Source: Pseudomonas farris (GTDB lineage Bacteria; Pseudomonadota; Gammaproteobacteria; Pseudomonadales; Pseudomonadaceae). From it: a stretch of 64,000 nucleotides of DNA. Position 1 is the first letter of the stretch, and every line of letters starts with the position of its first letter. The stretch is taken from the NCBI RefSeq assembly GCF_019145235.1, contig NZ_JAHSTV010000008.1:1-64000 (forward strand), written 5' to 3'. The translations under genes and the position numbers were made by a program. Positions 9,498-16,612 of this stretch are shown piece by piece. The notes beneath the pieces are model-generated. The model saw nothing but the letters and a program-made list of their open reading frames with translations, did not search any database and was not told where the DNA came from.

Positions 9498-9512
9498 TCC
9501 ACCATCCTACCC

Positions 9513-9604
9513 CTGTAGGAGCGAGCGGTGCGGCGATCCGACTTGCCCGCGAAGGCGTCCTCAAGTGCGCCAAAAGCTTCGCGGGCAAGCCTCGCTCCTA
9601 CAGG
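9513..9604. repeat. REP-type inverted repeat pair
   Basis: Two head-to-head copies of a Pseudomonas REP variant (TGTAGGAGCGAG ... CTCGCTCCTACA, with inner GCCCGCGAAG/CTTCGCGGGC arms) form a large stem between the HIT gene and coq7. Confidence 0.8.
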
Positions 9605-9697
9605 ATTGGTGTCGCTCCCACCGGAAATGACTCGGCGCAAACCCTCCCCCGGCCGATTGGGTTAAACTGGCCGCCGAGATTCTTCCCGGAGGTCAGC

Positions 9698-10345
9698 ATG
9701 ACTACCCAACGTCACTACTCGCCGATTGACCGTCTTCTGCTGCAAGCCGATGCCGCGATGCGGACTTTGTTGCCTTTCAGTGGTCAGCCCTACCGTCCGT
9801 CGCCGGCCATCGTGCAGCCGGATGCGCAAATGAGCGACGAGGACACCCGACATGTCGCCGGCTTGATGCGCATCAACCATACCGGTGAAGTCTGCGCCCA
9901 GGCGCTGTATCAAGGTCAGGCCCTGACCGCCAAACTGCCGAAAGTGCGCGCCGCCATGGAGCACGCCGCCGAAGAAGAAATCGACCATCTGGTCTGGTGC
10001 GAACAACGCATTCATCAGCTGGGTAGCCATACCAGCATCCTCAATCCGCTGTTCTACGGCATGTCGTTCGGGATTGGCGCGGTTGCCGGGTTGATCAGCG
10101 ACAAAGTCAGCCTGGGTTTCGTTGCTGCCACCGAGCATCAGGTCTGCAAACACCTGAACGAACACCTTGAGCAACTGCCAGCCGAGGACGAAAAATCCCG
10201 GGCGATCCTGGAGCAGATGCGTATCGATGAAGAGCATCATGCTGAAAGTGCGCTGGATGCGGGTGGATTTCGTTTTCCGGCGCCGGTGAAGTTCGGGATG
10301 AGTTTGTTGGCCAAGGTGATGACGAAGAGTACTTATCGGATCTGA
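9698..10345 (+). CDS. coq7: 2-nonaprenyl-3-methyl-6-methoxy-1,4-benzoquinol hydroxylase
   Basis: Di-iron monooxygenase for the last hydroxylation in ubiquinone synthesis. The 215-residue protein has the ferritin-like ligands in HTGEVCAQ (Glu64), EEIDHLVW (ExxH around 94-97) and IDEEHHAE near the C terminus. The ATG preceded by GGAGGTCAGC is chosen; a longer open frame upstream runs through the REP element. It is convergent with speD across a shared terminator and lies between two REP pairs. Confidence 0.95.
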   Translation: MTTQRHYSPIDRLLLQADAAMRTLLPFSGQPYRPSPAIVQPDAQMSDEDTRHVAGLMRINHTGEVCAQALYQGQALTAKLPKVRAAMEHAAEEEIDHLVWCEQRIHQLGSHTSILNPLFYGMSFGIGAVAGLISDKVSLGFVAATEHQVCKHLNEHLEQLPAEDEKSRAILEQMRIDEEHHAESALDAGGFRFPAPVKFGMSLLAKVMTKSTYRI

Positions 10346-10370
10346 CGGAAGCGTCTTCAGATCGGGCCTC

Positions 10371-10443
10371 TTCGCGAGCAAGCCCGCTCCCACAGTAGTT
10401 CTGTGAACACAGTTCCATGTGGGAGCGGGATTGCTCGCGAAGG
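10371..10443. repeat. REP-type inverted repeat pair
   Basis: TTCGCGAGCAAGCCCGCTCC and its inverted partner GGAGCGGGATTGCTCGCGAA flank a short loop just after coq7. Confidence 0.85.
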
Positions 10444-10474
10444 CCATAGCACGGTCTGTCTGACAGACAGCAAT

Positions 10475-10511
10475 AAAAAAGGCGATTACCGCAAGGTAGT
10501 CGCCTTTTTTT
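10475..10511. terminator. Bidirectional rho-independent terminator (coq7/speD)
   Basis: An A-run, the stem GGCGA-TACC / GGTAG-TCGCC around a GCAA tetraloop, and a T-run lie between the convergent coq7 and speD genes, so it can end both transcripts. Confidence 0.88.
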
Positions 10512-10524
10512 GTACTCGAAGATC

Positions 10525-11319
10525 TTAGTTTGGCATGTTGCGCGCGTAGAAGATTTCGAGCATTTCGTGTTTCACACGCTCAGTCACCAAGGCACGTTGC
10601 TCAGAGGACAGGTTGCTGGTGGCGTCGCCGAACAGGTAGTTATCCAGTTCGAAGTGCTTCAACAGCATTTTGGTGTGGAACAGGTTTTCCTGATACACGT
10701 TCACATCAGTCATCTGGTACGCGTCGCGGGTGTCTTCGGACAAGTAGTTCTGGATCGAGTTAATCTCGTGGTCGATGAAGTGCTTCTTGCCTTCAACATC
10801 ACGGGTGAAGCCGCGCACGCGGTAATCCACGGTCACGATGTCTGAATCGAACTGGTGAATCAGGAAATTGAGTGCTTTGAGCGGTGAAATGACGCCACAG
10901 GTCGACACGTCGATGTCCACACGGAACGTCGCGATACCGTCCACCGGATGGATTTCCGGGTAGGTGTGCACCGTGATGTGGCTCTTGTCGAGGTGGGCCA
11001 GGATGATTTCGGGTAACGGCCCCGGAGACTCTTCGATCTGACTGTCGGTCGGGGTCACCGGCTCTTCAGAGATCAGAATCGTGACGCTGGCGCCCTGGGG
11101 TTCATAGTCCTGACTGGCGATGTTCAGGATGTTGGCACCAATGATATCGACAACTTCTGTGAGGATCTGCGTCAGGCGCTTGGCGTTGTACTCTTTATTG
11201 ATGTACTCGACGTAAGCCTGTTGGTCTTGCGGGGTTTCCGCGTAGCAGATGTCATAGATATTGAAGCTCAAGGTCTTTGTCAGGTTATTGAACCCGTGGA
11301 GCTTGAGTTTGCTTTTCAC
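10525..11319 (-). CDS. speD: S-adenosylmethionine decarboxylase proenzyme
   Basis: Makes decarboxylated SAM, the aminopropyl donor for spermidine. The 264-residue protein is of the E. coli-type length class. Autocleavage should occur in LAHLDKSHITVH before Ser113, which becomes the pyruvoyl group. The conserved Cys in STCGVISPLKALN is also present. It is monocistronic, with a terminator just after the stop. Polyamine chemistry recurs in the window: an amine-type ABC transporter at 23-28 kb and a PotF-like binding protein at 61-62 kb, though no direct link is shown. Confidence 0.96.
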   Translation of the reverse strand: MKSKLKLHGFNNLTKTLSFNIYDICYAETPQDQQAYVEYINKEYNAKRLTQILTEVVDIIGANILNIASQDYEPQGASVTILISEEPVTPTDSQIEESPGPLPEIILAHLDKSHITVHTYPEIHPVDGIATFRVDIDVSTCGVISPLKALNFLIHQFDSDIVTVDYRVRGFTRDVEGKKHFIDHEINSIQNYLSEDTRDAYQMTDVNVYQENLFHTKMLLKHFELDNYLFGDATSNLSSEQRALVTERVKHEMLEIFYARNMPN

Positions 11320-11517
11320 CGTTAAAACTCTCTATGTATTGCGGGCTGGCCGCGTGATCAAGCATGCCCGTCAGATGCGAACGACGCACCTGCGTAGGAC
11401 GGTTAACACCTCTTCGCGATGGCGATTTTGTTTTTTCTGTTCAGGAAAGCGACCTGTGCAGACGTCAGCGATGGATCGCCAGAGTCTGCACCGCTTTTAT
11501 GATAGTTGAATGTCGAT

Positions 11518-11940
11518 TCAACCGAGTTCGATGATTTCGTAGTCGTGGGTAATCGCCACGCCAGCCGCGCCGAGCATGATCGAGGCCGAGCAATACTTCT
11601 CTGCAGACAGCTCAATGGCGCGCTTGACCTGGGCTTCTTTCAGCCCGCGGCCCTTGACCACGAAGTGCATGTGGATCTTGGTGAAAACCTTCGGATCTTC
11701 GGTCGCACGCTCGGCTTCGAGGAAGGCTTCGCAGCTTTCGACGGCCTGACGGGACTTCTTGAGGATGCTGACCACATCAAAATTGCTGCAACCGCCAACA
11801 CCCAGCAGAAGCATTTCCATCGGCCGGACACCCAGGTTACGACCGCCGGCATCGGGCGGACCGTCCATGACCACGACATGACCGCTGCCGGATTCGCCGA
11901 GGAACATGGCTTCGCCAGCCCATTGGATGCGTGCCTTCAT
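11518..11940 (-). CDS. OsmC/Ohr-family protein
   Basis: Predicted thiol-dependent peroxidase-fold protein; the physiological substrate is unknown. The 140-residue protein has the two redox cysteines of the family, Cys51 in GVGGCSNFDVV and Cys117 in AEKYCSASIML. The ATG at MKARIQW is preferred to an upstream TTG because GGAG lies 8 bp before it. It lies between speD and the divergent vfr gene, the usual Pseudomonas order. It is closer to the YhfA-like OsmC subgroup than to OhrA. Confidence 0.88.
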   Translation of the reverse strand: MKARIQWAGEAMFLGESGSGHVVVMDGPPDAGGRNLGVRPMEMLLLGVGGCSNFDVVSILKKSRQAVESCEAFLEAERATEDPKVFTKIHMHFVVKGRGLKEAQVKRAIELSAEKYCSASIMLGAAGVAITHDYEIIELG

Positions 11941-12187
11941 CGCCAAGACTCCACTGTATAAAAAAGGGTCGCCAGCTTAGCACAGGGCCCTTGATTGGCA
12001 GCGCTTCGCCTTCCTAGGACATAGCCATCTGCGTCGTAGGCAAATTCTCGAATCTTGAAGGAATGCGTCTGTTAAGCTGACGCCAATTCAATGGCGAATA
12101 GCCAGCTTTGCAGCGAATAAAAAAGATCGCAGGCTTCGCCAGCTCCTATAAAAAACAAACACCGTGCAGTCTTTTCGGGATACAACC

Positions 12188-12832
12188 ATGGTTGCTATTA
12201 CTCCCACACCCAAAATCAAGAACCTCGACAAACTGTTGATGCATTGCCAGCGCCGTCGCTATGCAGCCAAGAGCAACATCATTTGTGCAGGTGACCGCTC
12301 GGACACGCTGTTTTTCATCATCAAAGGTTCGGTAACCATCCTGATTGAGGATGACGACGGCCGTGAAATGATCATTGCCTACCTCAATTCCGGCGACTTT
12401 TTCGGCGAGCTGGGTCTGTTTGAGCAAGCCGGCCTGGAACAGGAACGCAGCGCTTGGGTGCGCGCCAAGGTCGAGTGCGATGTCGCGGAAATCAGCTACG
12501 CAAAATTCCGCGAGTTGTCCCAACAAGATCCAGACATTCTTTACGTGCTCAGCGGACAAATCGCACAGCGCCTGCGCAATACCACGCGTAAGGTCGGCGA
12601 CCTGGCGTTCTTCGACGTGACCGGTCGCGTTGCGCGCTGCCTGCTGGAACTGTGCAAGCAGCCTGACGCCATGACCCACCCGGACGGCATGCAAATCAAG
12701 GTGACCCGTCAGGAAATCGGCCGGATTGTCGGTTGTTCCCGTGAGATGGTCGGCCGTGTGCTCAAGGATCTGGAAGAGCGCAACCTGGTCAACGTCAAAG
12801 GCAAGACCATGGTGGTCTTCGGTACGCGCTAA
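12188..12832 (+). CDS. vfr: CRP-family cAMP-dependent regulator Vfr
   Basis: Global transcription regulator of the CRP family, controlling virulence, twitching and quorum-sensing genes in P. aeruginosa. The 214-residue length equals that of Vfr. The N-terminal cyclic-nucleotide domain has GDFFGELGLFE and the RSAWVRAK segment (cAMP-contacting region). The C-terminal HTH is at about 168-195 (TRQEIGRIVGCSREMVGRVL). The ATG at MVAITPTP matches the family; eight in-frame codons upstream are ignored. No clear TGTGA-N6-TCACA site is visible just upstream. Confidence 0.95.
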   Translation: MVAITPTPKIKNLDKLLMHCQRRRYAAKSNIICAGDRSDTLFFIIKGSVTILIEDDDGREMIIAYLNSGDFFGELGLFEQAGLEQERSAWVRAKVECDVAEISYAKFRELSQQDPDILYVLSGQIAQRLRNTTRKVGDLAFFDVTGRVARCLLELCKQPDAMTHPDGMQIKVTRQEIGRIVGCSREMVGRVLKDLEERNLVNVKGKTMVVFGTR

Positions 12833-12874
12833 GCTCGAAAACTTAAGCTCGAAAACTTAAGTTCCTAAACTTAA
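12833..12874. repeat. Three 14-bp tandem repeats between convergent vfr and lipoate-ligase genes
   Basis: Two exact copies of GCTCGAAAACTTAA are followed by a diverged third, GTTCCTAAACTTAA. Each ends in the palindrome CTTAAG (12842, 12856, 12870), giving stop codons on both strands. The first copy begins just after the vfr stop and the last contains the stop of the opposing gene. Confidence 0.9.
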
Positions 12875-13572
12875 GCCCCGAGCATTTCAACCAGCAACTG
12901 TCGGTACAGCGCATCGAGCCGTTCCAGCGCCTCAGGAGCGGCAAACTTTTCATGCAGGGCAATGTGGCTTTCAGCGCGAACCCGCTGTTCCAGGCCACAG
13001 GCTTCATTGAAGCGATTGACCGCCGCGACCATCGTCTCTCGTTCGTCATCGATCAACATCGCCCCATGCACCAGACCGACCGGACGCTGACCGCCCTTGC
13101 TCTGGCGCCAACGCTGGGCGGTGCCGACCATCTTTCGACCATCGAGGTTAACGTTGAAACGGCCGTCGCAGAACGCGCCCTCGATTTCGCCCAACGACGA
13201 AGTGCCGCCCAGCTCATCCAGTAACTGACAGATCGGATCGCACAGACGCCGGTAGCCGGTTTCGATGCGGTTCAGATCGCCTTCGCTGCGCGGTGGGGCA
13301 TAAACCAGTGCGATGTTGATGGTCGATGCCGATTGCGGCACCGGCTCACCGCCGGTTTCACGCAGCAGTACCGGCCAGCCGGCGGCAGCAGATATTTCGC
13401 ACGCGGCGTCGAACAGTGGCAAACGATTCAAGCGACGGGGCATGACCAACGCGCGGTCAGTGGGTTGCCAGAACAGCAGACCGAACTCCGACTCACCGGT
13501 GCACACATGGGCCAGCAGATCCTGTTCGGCGAGCAGGCCGGCTTCGATGGTCAGAGGGGTTGGTGAGGTCAT
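12871..13572 (-). CDS. Lipoate-protein ligase A family protein
   Basis: Member of the biotin/lipoate ligase fold that attaches or transfers lipoyl or octanoyl groups. The 233-residue protein has RETGGEPVPQ (71-80), resembling the RRxxGGG motif, and DGRKMVGTAQRW with the nucleotide/lysine site at Lys147. The ATG at MTSPTPLT is chosen over one 12 bp upstream since GGA lies at a better distance. It is shorter than full LplA, so it could be a transferase-like or accessory ligase. It is convergent with vfr and isolated from other lipoylation genes. Confidence 0.8.
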   Translation of the reverse strand: MTSPTPLTIEAGLLAEQDLLAHVCTGESEFGLLFWQPTDRALVMPRRLNRLPLFDAACEISAAAGWPVLLRETGGEPVPQSASTINIALVYAPPRSEGDLNRIETGYRRLCDPICQLLDELGGTSSLGEIEGAFCDGRFNVNLDGRKMVGTAQRWRQSKGGQRPVGLVHGAMLIDDERETMVAAVNRFNEACGLEQRVRAESHIALHEKFAAPEALERLDALYRQLLVEMLGA

Positions 13573-13615
13573 AAGGTATTCCATAGGACGGTCAGTCTGT
13601 GGTGCATCTTATGCC

Positions 13616-13702
13616 GCCTTCGCGAGCAAGCCCGCTCCCACATTTGAACCGCGTTGTCTGGCTGAACGCGGGCTAATGTGGGAGCGGGCTTGCTCGCGAA
13701 GG
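13616..13702. repeat. REP-type inverted repeat pair
   Basis: CCTTCGCGAGCAAGCCCGCT and the inverse GGGAGCGGGCTTGCTCGCGAA lie between the lipoate-ligase gene and the 3' end of trpC. Confidence 0.88.
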
Positions 13703-13720
13703 GAGCGCCCCGATTTTCAA

Positions 13721-14557
13721 TCAGTCGAGCGTAGAACCGCTCACTGGAATGCCACGCTCGGGAAAGAACAGGCGCTGCAATTCCGTACCCGGGCTTTCAG
13801 CACGCATGAACGCTTCGCCGACCAGGAACGCATACACATCGCTGATTTCCATCAGCTCGACATCGGCCCGATTGAGAATGCCACTCTCGGTGATCACCAG
13901 ACGATCACGCGGGATGCGCGGCAACAGGTCGAGGGTGGTTTCCAGATTGACGTCGAAGGTGTGCAGGTTGCGGTTATTCACACCCACCAGCGGCGTGTCG
14001 AGGGTTTTCAAGGCCCGCTCCAGCTCGTCGCCATCGTGGACTTCCACCAGCACATCAAGACCGACGCTTTTGGCCACGGCAGCCAACTCGGCCATCTTCA
14101 CGTCGTCCAGTGCGGAGACGATCAACAGCACGCAGTCAGCGCCCAGAGCCCGGGATTCGACGATCTGGTAAGGATCGATCATGAAGTCCTTGCGGATCAC
14201 CGGCAACTTGCACGCCGCCCGAGCCTGCTGCAGATACGCATCGGCGCCCTGGAAGTAATCGATGTCGGTGAGCACCGACAGGCAAGTGGCCCCGCCCTTT
14301 TCGTAACTTCTGGCAATGTCCGCAGGCACGAAGTTCTCGCGAATCACGCCTTTACTTGGCGAAGCCTTCTTGATTTCAGCAATGACCGCTGGCTGTTTCG
14401 TCTTGGCCTGATCGATCAATGCCTTGGCGAAACCACGGGGTGCATCGGCCGCCTTGGTCAGATTTTCCAGCTCCGCGAGACTCACACGAGCGCGACGCTC
14501 GGCGACTTCCTGAACTTTGCGGGCCAGAATATTTTCCAGAACCGTCGGTAAACTCAT
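13721..14557 (-). CDS. trpC: Indole-3-glycerol phosphate synthase
   Basis: TIM-barrel enzyme closing the indole ring in tryptophan synthesis. The 278-residue protein has AEIKKASPSKG (60s), the catalytic lysine and glutamate strands VIRKDFMIDPYQI and LVEVHDGDEL, and NNRNLHTF. It is monofunctional, not fused to trpF, as usual in Pseudomonas. The start overlaps the trpD stop by 4 bp, so it is the third gene of trpGDC and likely translationally coupled. A REP pair follows it. Confidence 0.97.
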   Translation of the reverse strand: MSLPTVLENILARKVQEVAERRARVSLAELENLTKAADAPRGFAKALIDQAKTKQPAVIAEIKKASPSKGVIRENFVPADIARSYEKGGATCLSVLTDIDYFQGADAYLQQARAACKLPVIRKDFMIDPYQIVESRALGADCVLLIVSALDDVKMAELAAVAKSVGLDVLVEVHDGDELERALKTLDTPLVGVNNRNLHTFDVNLETTLDLLPRIPRDRLVITESGILNRADVELMEISDVYAFLVGEAFMRAESPGTELQRLFFPERGIPVSGSTLD

Positions 14558-15603
14558 CCCTCATTCTCCACTTTGAATACCGCGGTAAATGCACCCAATT
14601 CCTCAAGTTTTTCCCGAGCGAGGCCTGTGTGCAGCGCATCGTGCGCCAGGGCAACGCCTTCTTTCAAACTGCTGGCATGGTCGGCGGCGTACAACGCGGC
14701 GCCGGCATTAAGCACAATCATCTCTGCGGCTTTCTGACCGTTCTCGGTCTTGCGCTTGCCCAGAGCATCGCGAATCAGCTCAAGGGAGGCCGCCGGGCTT
14801 TCCACCGCCAGACCGTGCAGACTCTGGCTCTTCATCCCCAAGTCTTCGGGTTCGACCCAATACTCGGTGATCTGGTCGTTCTTCAATTCCGCCACAAAGG
14901 TCGGTGCCGCCAGACTGAACTCGTCCAGGCCATCCTTCGAGTGCACCACCAGTACGTGCTTGCTGCCCAGACGTTGCAAGACTTCGGCCAATGGCCGGCA
15001 CAACGCCTGACTGAACACACCCACCACCTGATGTTTCACACCGGCCGGATTCGTAAGCGGGCCGAGCATGTTGAACAGCGTGCGCAAGCCCAGCTCGCGG
15101 CGGGGGCCGGCGGCGTGCTTCATGGCGCTGTGGTGGGTCTGGGCAAACATGAAACCGATGCCGACGTGGTCGATGCAACGCGCCACCTGAACCGGCGTCA
15201 GGTTCAGGTAGATACCCGCGGCTTCCAGCAAGTCGGCACTGCCGCTTTTGCCCGACACCGCACGGTTACCGTGCTTGGCTACGGTGCAACCGGCTGCGGC
15301 GACCACGAACGAGGAAGCCGTGGAGACGTTGAAAATGTTCGCACCGTCGCCGCCGGTGCCGACCACATCGACCACGCCGTCGAGGGTATTGAGTTCAACC
15401 TTGTCCGCCAACTCGCGCATCGCCGTCACGGCGCCGACGATCTCATCGATGCTTTCGCTCTTCATGCGCATGGCCATCATGAACGCGCCGATCTGCGCGT
15501 CCGTACATTGCCCGGTCATGATTTCGCGCATGACATCGCGCATCTCATCGGTACTGAGGTCGAGGTGGCCGACGATACGGCTCAGGGCTGTCTTGATATC
15601 CAT
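14554..15603 (-). CDS. trpD: Anthranilate phosphoribosyltransferase
   Basis: Transfers phosphoribose from PRPP to anthranilate. The 349-residue protein has the glycine-rich VDVVGTGGDGANIFNVST loop for PRPP and KHGNRAVSGKSGSADLLE, with the usual second helix motifs (PLTNP). It begins 9 bp after trpG and overlaps trpC by 4 bp in a tight trpGDC operon, likely controlled by the leader upstream of trpG. Confidence 0.97.
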   Translation of the reverse strand: MDIKTALSRIVGHLDLSTDEMRDVMREIMTGQCTDAQIGAFMMAMRMKSESIDEIVGAVTAMRELADKVELNTLDGVVDVVGTGGDGANIFNVSTASSFVVAAAGCTVAKHGNRAVSGKSGSADLLEAAGIYLNLTPVQVARCIDHVGIGFMFAQTHHSAMKHAAGPRRELGLRTLFNMLGPLTNPAGVKHQVVGVFSQALCRPLAEVLQRLGSKHVLVVHSKDGLDEFSLAAPTFVAELKNDQITEYWVEPEDLGMKSQSLHGLAVESPAASLELIRDALGKRKTENGQKAAEMIVLNAGAALYAADHASSLKEGVALAHDALHTGLAREKLEELGAFTAVFKVENEG

Positions 15604-15612
15604 GGAAAGTCC

Positions 15613-16206
15613 TTAGCGCGTGCCGCCGGTTTGTTTGAGGAAGTTGGCGAACAGCTCGTGCCCCTGTTCGGTGAGGATAGACTCAGGGTGGAATTGCACA
15701 CCTTCGATGTTCAGCGTCTTGTGGCGCAGCCCCATGATCTCGTCGACCGAGCCGTCTTCAAGCTGGGTCCAGGCGGTCAGTTCCAGGCAATCGGGCAGGG
15801 TTTCGCGCTTGACGATCAGCGAGTGATAGCGGGTGACCGTCAGCGGGCGATTCAGGCCTTCGAATACGCCCTTATCCTCGTGGAATACCGGGCTAGTCTT
15901 ACCGTGCATGACTTGACGGGCACGGACCACATCGCCACCAAAGGCTTGGCCGATGGACTGGTGACCCAGGCAAACGCCGAGAATCGGCAGCTTGCCGGCG
16001 AAGTGCTTGATCGCTTCGATGGAAATACCGGCTTCGGTCGGGGTGCAAGGACCGGGCGACACGACAATGCGCTCAGGCTTGAGGGCTTCGATTTCGGCAA
16101 TGGTGAGTTCATCGTTGCGCACGACTTTGACCTCGGAGCCCAGCTCGCCAAGGTATTGCACAACGTTGTAAGTAAAAGAGTCGTAGTTATCGATCATCAG
16201 CAACAT
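15613..16206 (-). CDS. trpG: Anthranilate synthase glutamine amidotransferase subunit
   Basis: Supplies ammonia from glutamine to TrpE. The 197-residue class I amidotransferase has the nucleophile Cys79 in ILGVCLGHQS and the His173/Glu175 pair in QFHPESI. The partner trpE lies 2.5 kb away in the same orientation but as a separate unit. A leader with a Trp-containing peptide precedes it (16371-16439). In some organisms the same subunit also serves PABA synthase; this is not decidable here. Confidence 0.96.
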   Translation of the reverse strand: MLLMIDNYDSFTYNVVQYLGELGSEVKVVRNDELTIAEIEALKPERIVVSPGPCTPTEAGISIEAIKHFAGKLPILGVCLGHQSIGQAFGGDVVRARQVMHGKTSPVFHEDKGVFEGLNRPLTVTRYHSLIVKRETLPDCLELTAWTQLEDGSVDEIMGLRHKTLNIEGVQFHPESILTEQGHELFANFLKQTGGTR

Positions 16207-16257
16207 GGCGTTAAGAACCTCTTGAATTTACTGACTTTGAATACAGCCTTCGAATGA

Positions 16258-16328
16258 TTTACCCGCAGCGTCCTGCACTTTGTCAGTCGCTGGAGTCGCG
16301 CTGCAAAGCGGTTTGTCTTGCGGGTAAA
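16258..16328 (-). promoter_or_regulatory. Long inverted repeat in the trpGDC leader
   Basis: TTTACCCGCA (16258-16267) and TGCGGGTAAA (16319-16328) are perfect 10-bp complements around a 51-nt interior with further GC pairing. It lies in the untranslated leader between the leader-peptide stop and trpG. A closer GC hairpin, CCGGCC-CGGCCGG (about 16348-16361), lies between it and the peptide. Either could take part in attenuation, but neither has a long U-run. Confidence 0.5.
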
Positions 16329-16370
16329 GAAGGCAAAGCGGTAAAGGTCCGGCCGGGCCGGCAGAAGGAT

Positions 16371-16439
16371 TCAGGCGCGCCAACGCCAACGGGCGTGTGC
16401 CTTGATGACTTGATCCAGAAGTTTGCTGACGATCAACAC
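16371..16439 (-). CDS. trpL: Putative trpGDC leader peptide
   Basis: A 22-codon frame starting at GTG and ending ARWRWRA-stop, with two tandem-spaced Trp codons directly before the stop. It is followed by GC hairpins and then trpG. A predicted promoter at 16468-16496 places transcription start about 20 bp before the GTG. The sequence aligns without gaps to the 22 C-terminal residues of Gph just before trpE (14 of 22 identical). The arrangement is that of a tryptophan attenuator; attenuation of trpE and trpGDC has been reported in P. putida. The start codon is the weakest point: the SD (GAGA) is poor. Confidence 0.65.
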   Translation of the reverse strand: MLIVSKLLDQVIKAHARWRWRA

Positions 16440-16467
16440 GGGGAAGGTCTCATTTATACGTCTTGGC

Positions 16468-16496
16468 ACAGTAACTTAGCTGGGCAGAGCGTGCAA
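16468..16496 (-). promoter_or_regulatory. Predicted promoter of the trpGDC leader
   Basis: On the minus strand TTGCAC (16496-16491) and TACTGT (16473-16468) are 17 bp apart. A transcript starting near 16461 would include the complete leader peptide frame. Prediction by eye. Confidence 0.45.
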
Positions 16497-16612
16497 TATG
16501 GGGCGATCGAAGCGCGTGAAACAATCGACGGGTTCGCGCCGAACGGCAACAGGCTCTATAGTTTTTGGCACTATCGTTTTGCTCACTACAACAATAACAA
16601 ACGGACTTGCTC

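Noticed and set aside
14419..16257. 612-residue frame opposite trpGDC
   Set aside because: Antisense shadow of three well-supported genes in GC-rich DNA; the same applies to the 570-residue frame opposite rpoD (54884-56596).
16565..16583. Possible sigma-54 -24/-12 promoter (TGGCAC ... TTGCT) before the esterase gene
   Set aside because: The GG to GC distance is 12 bases instead of the required 10.
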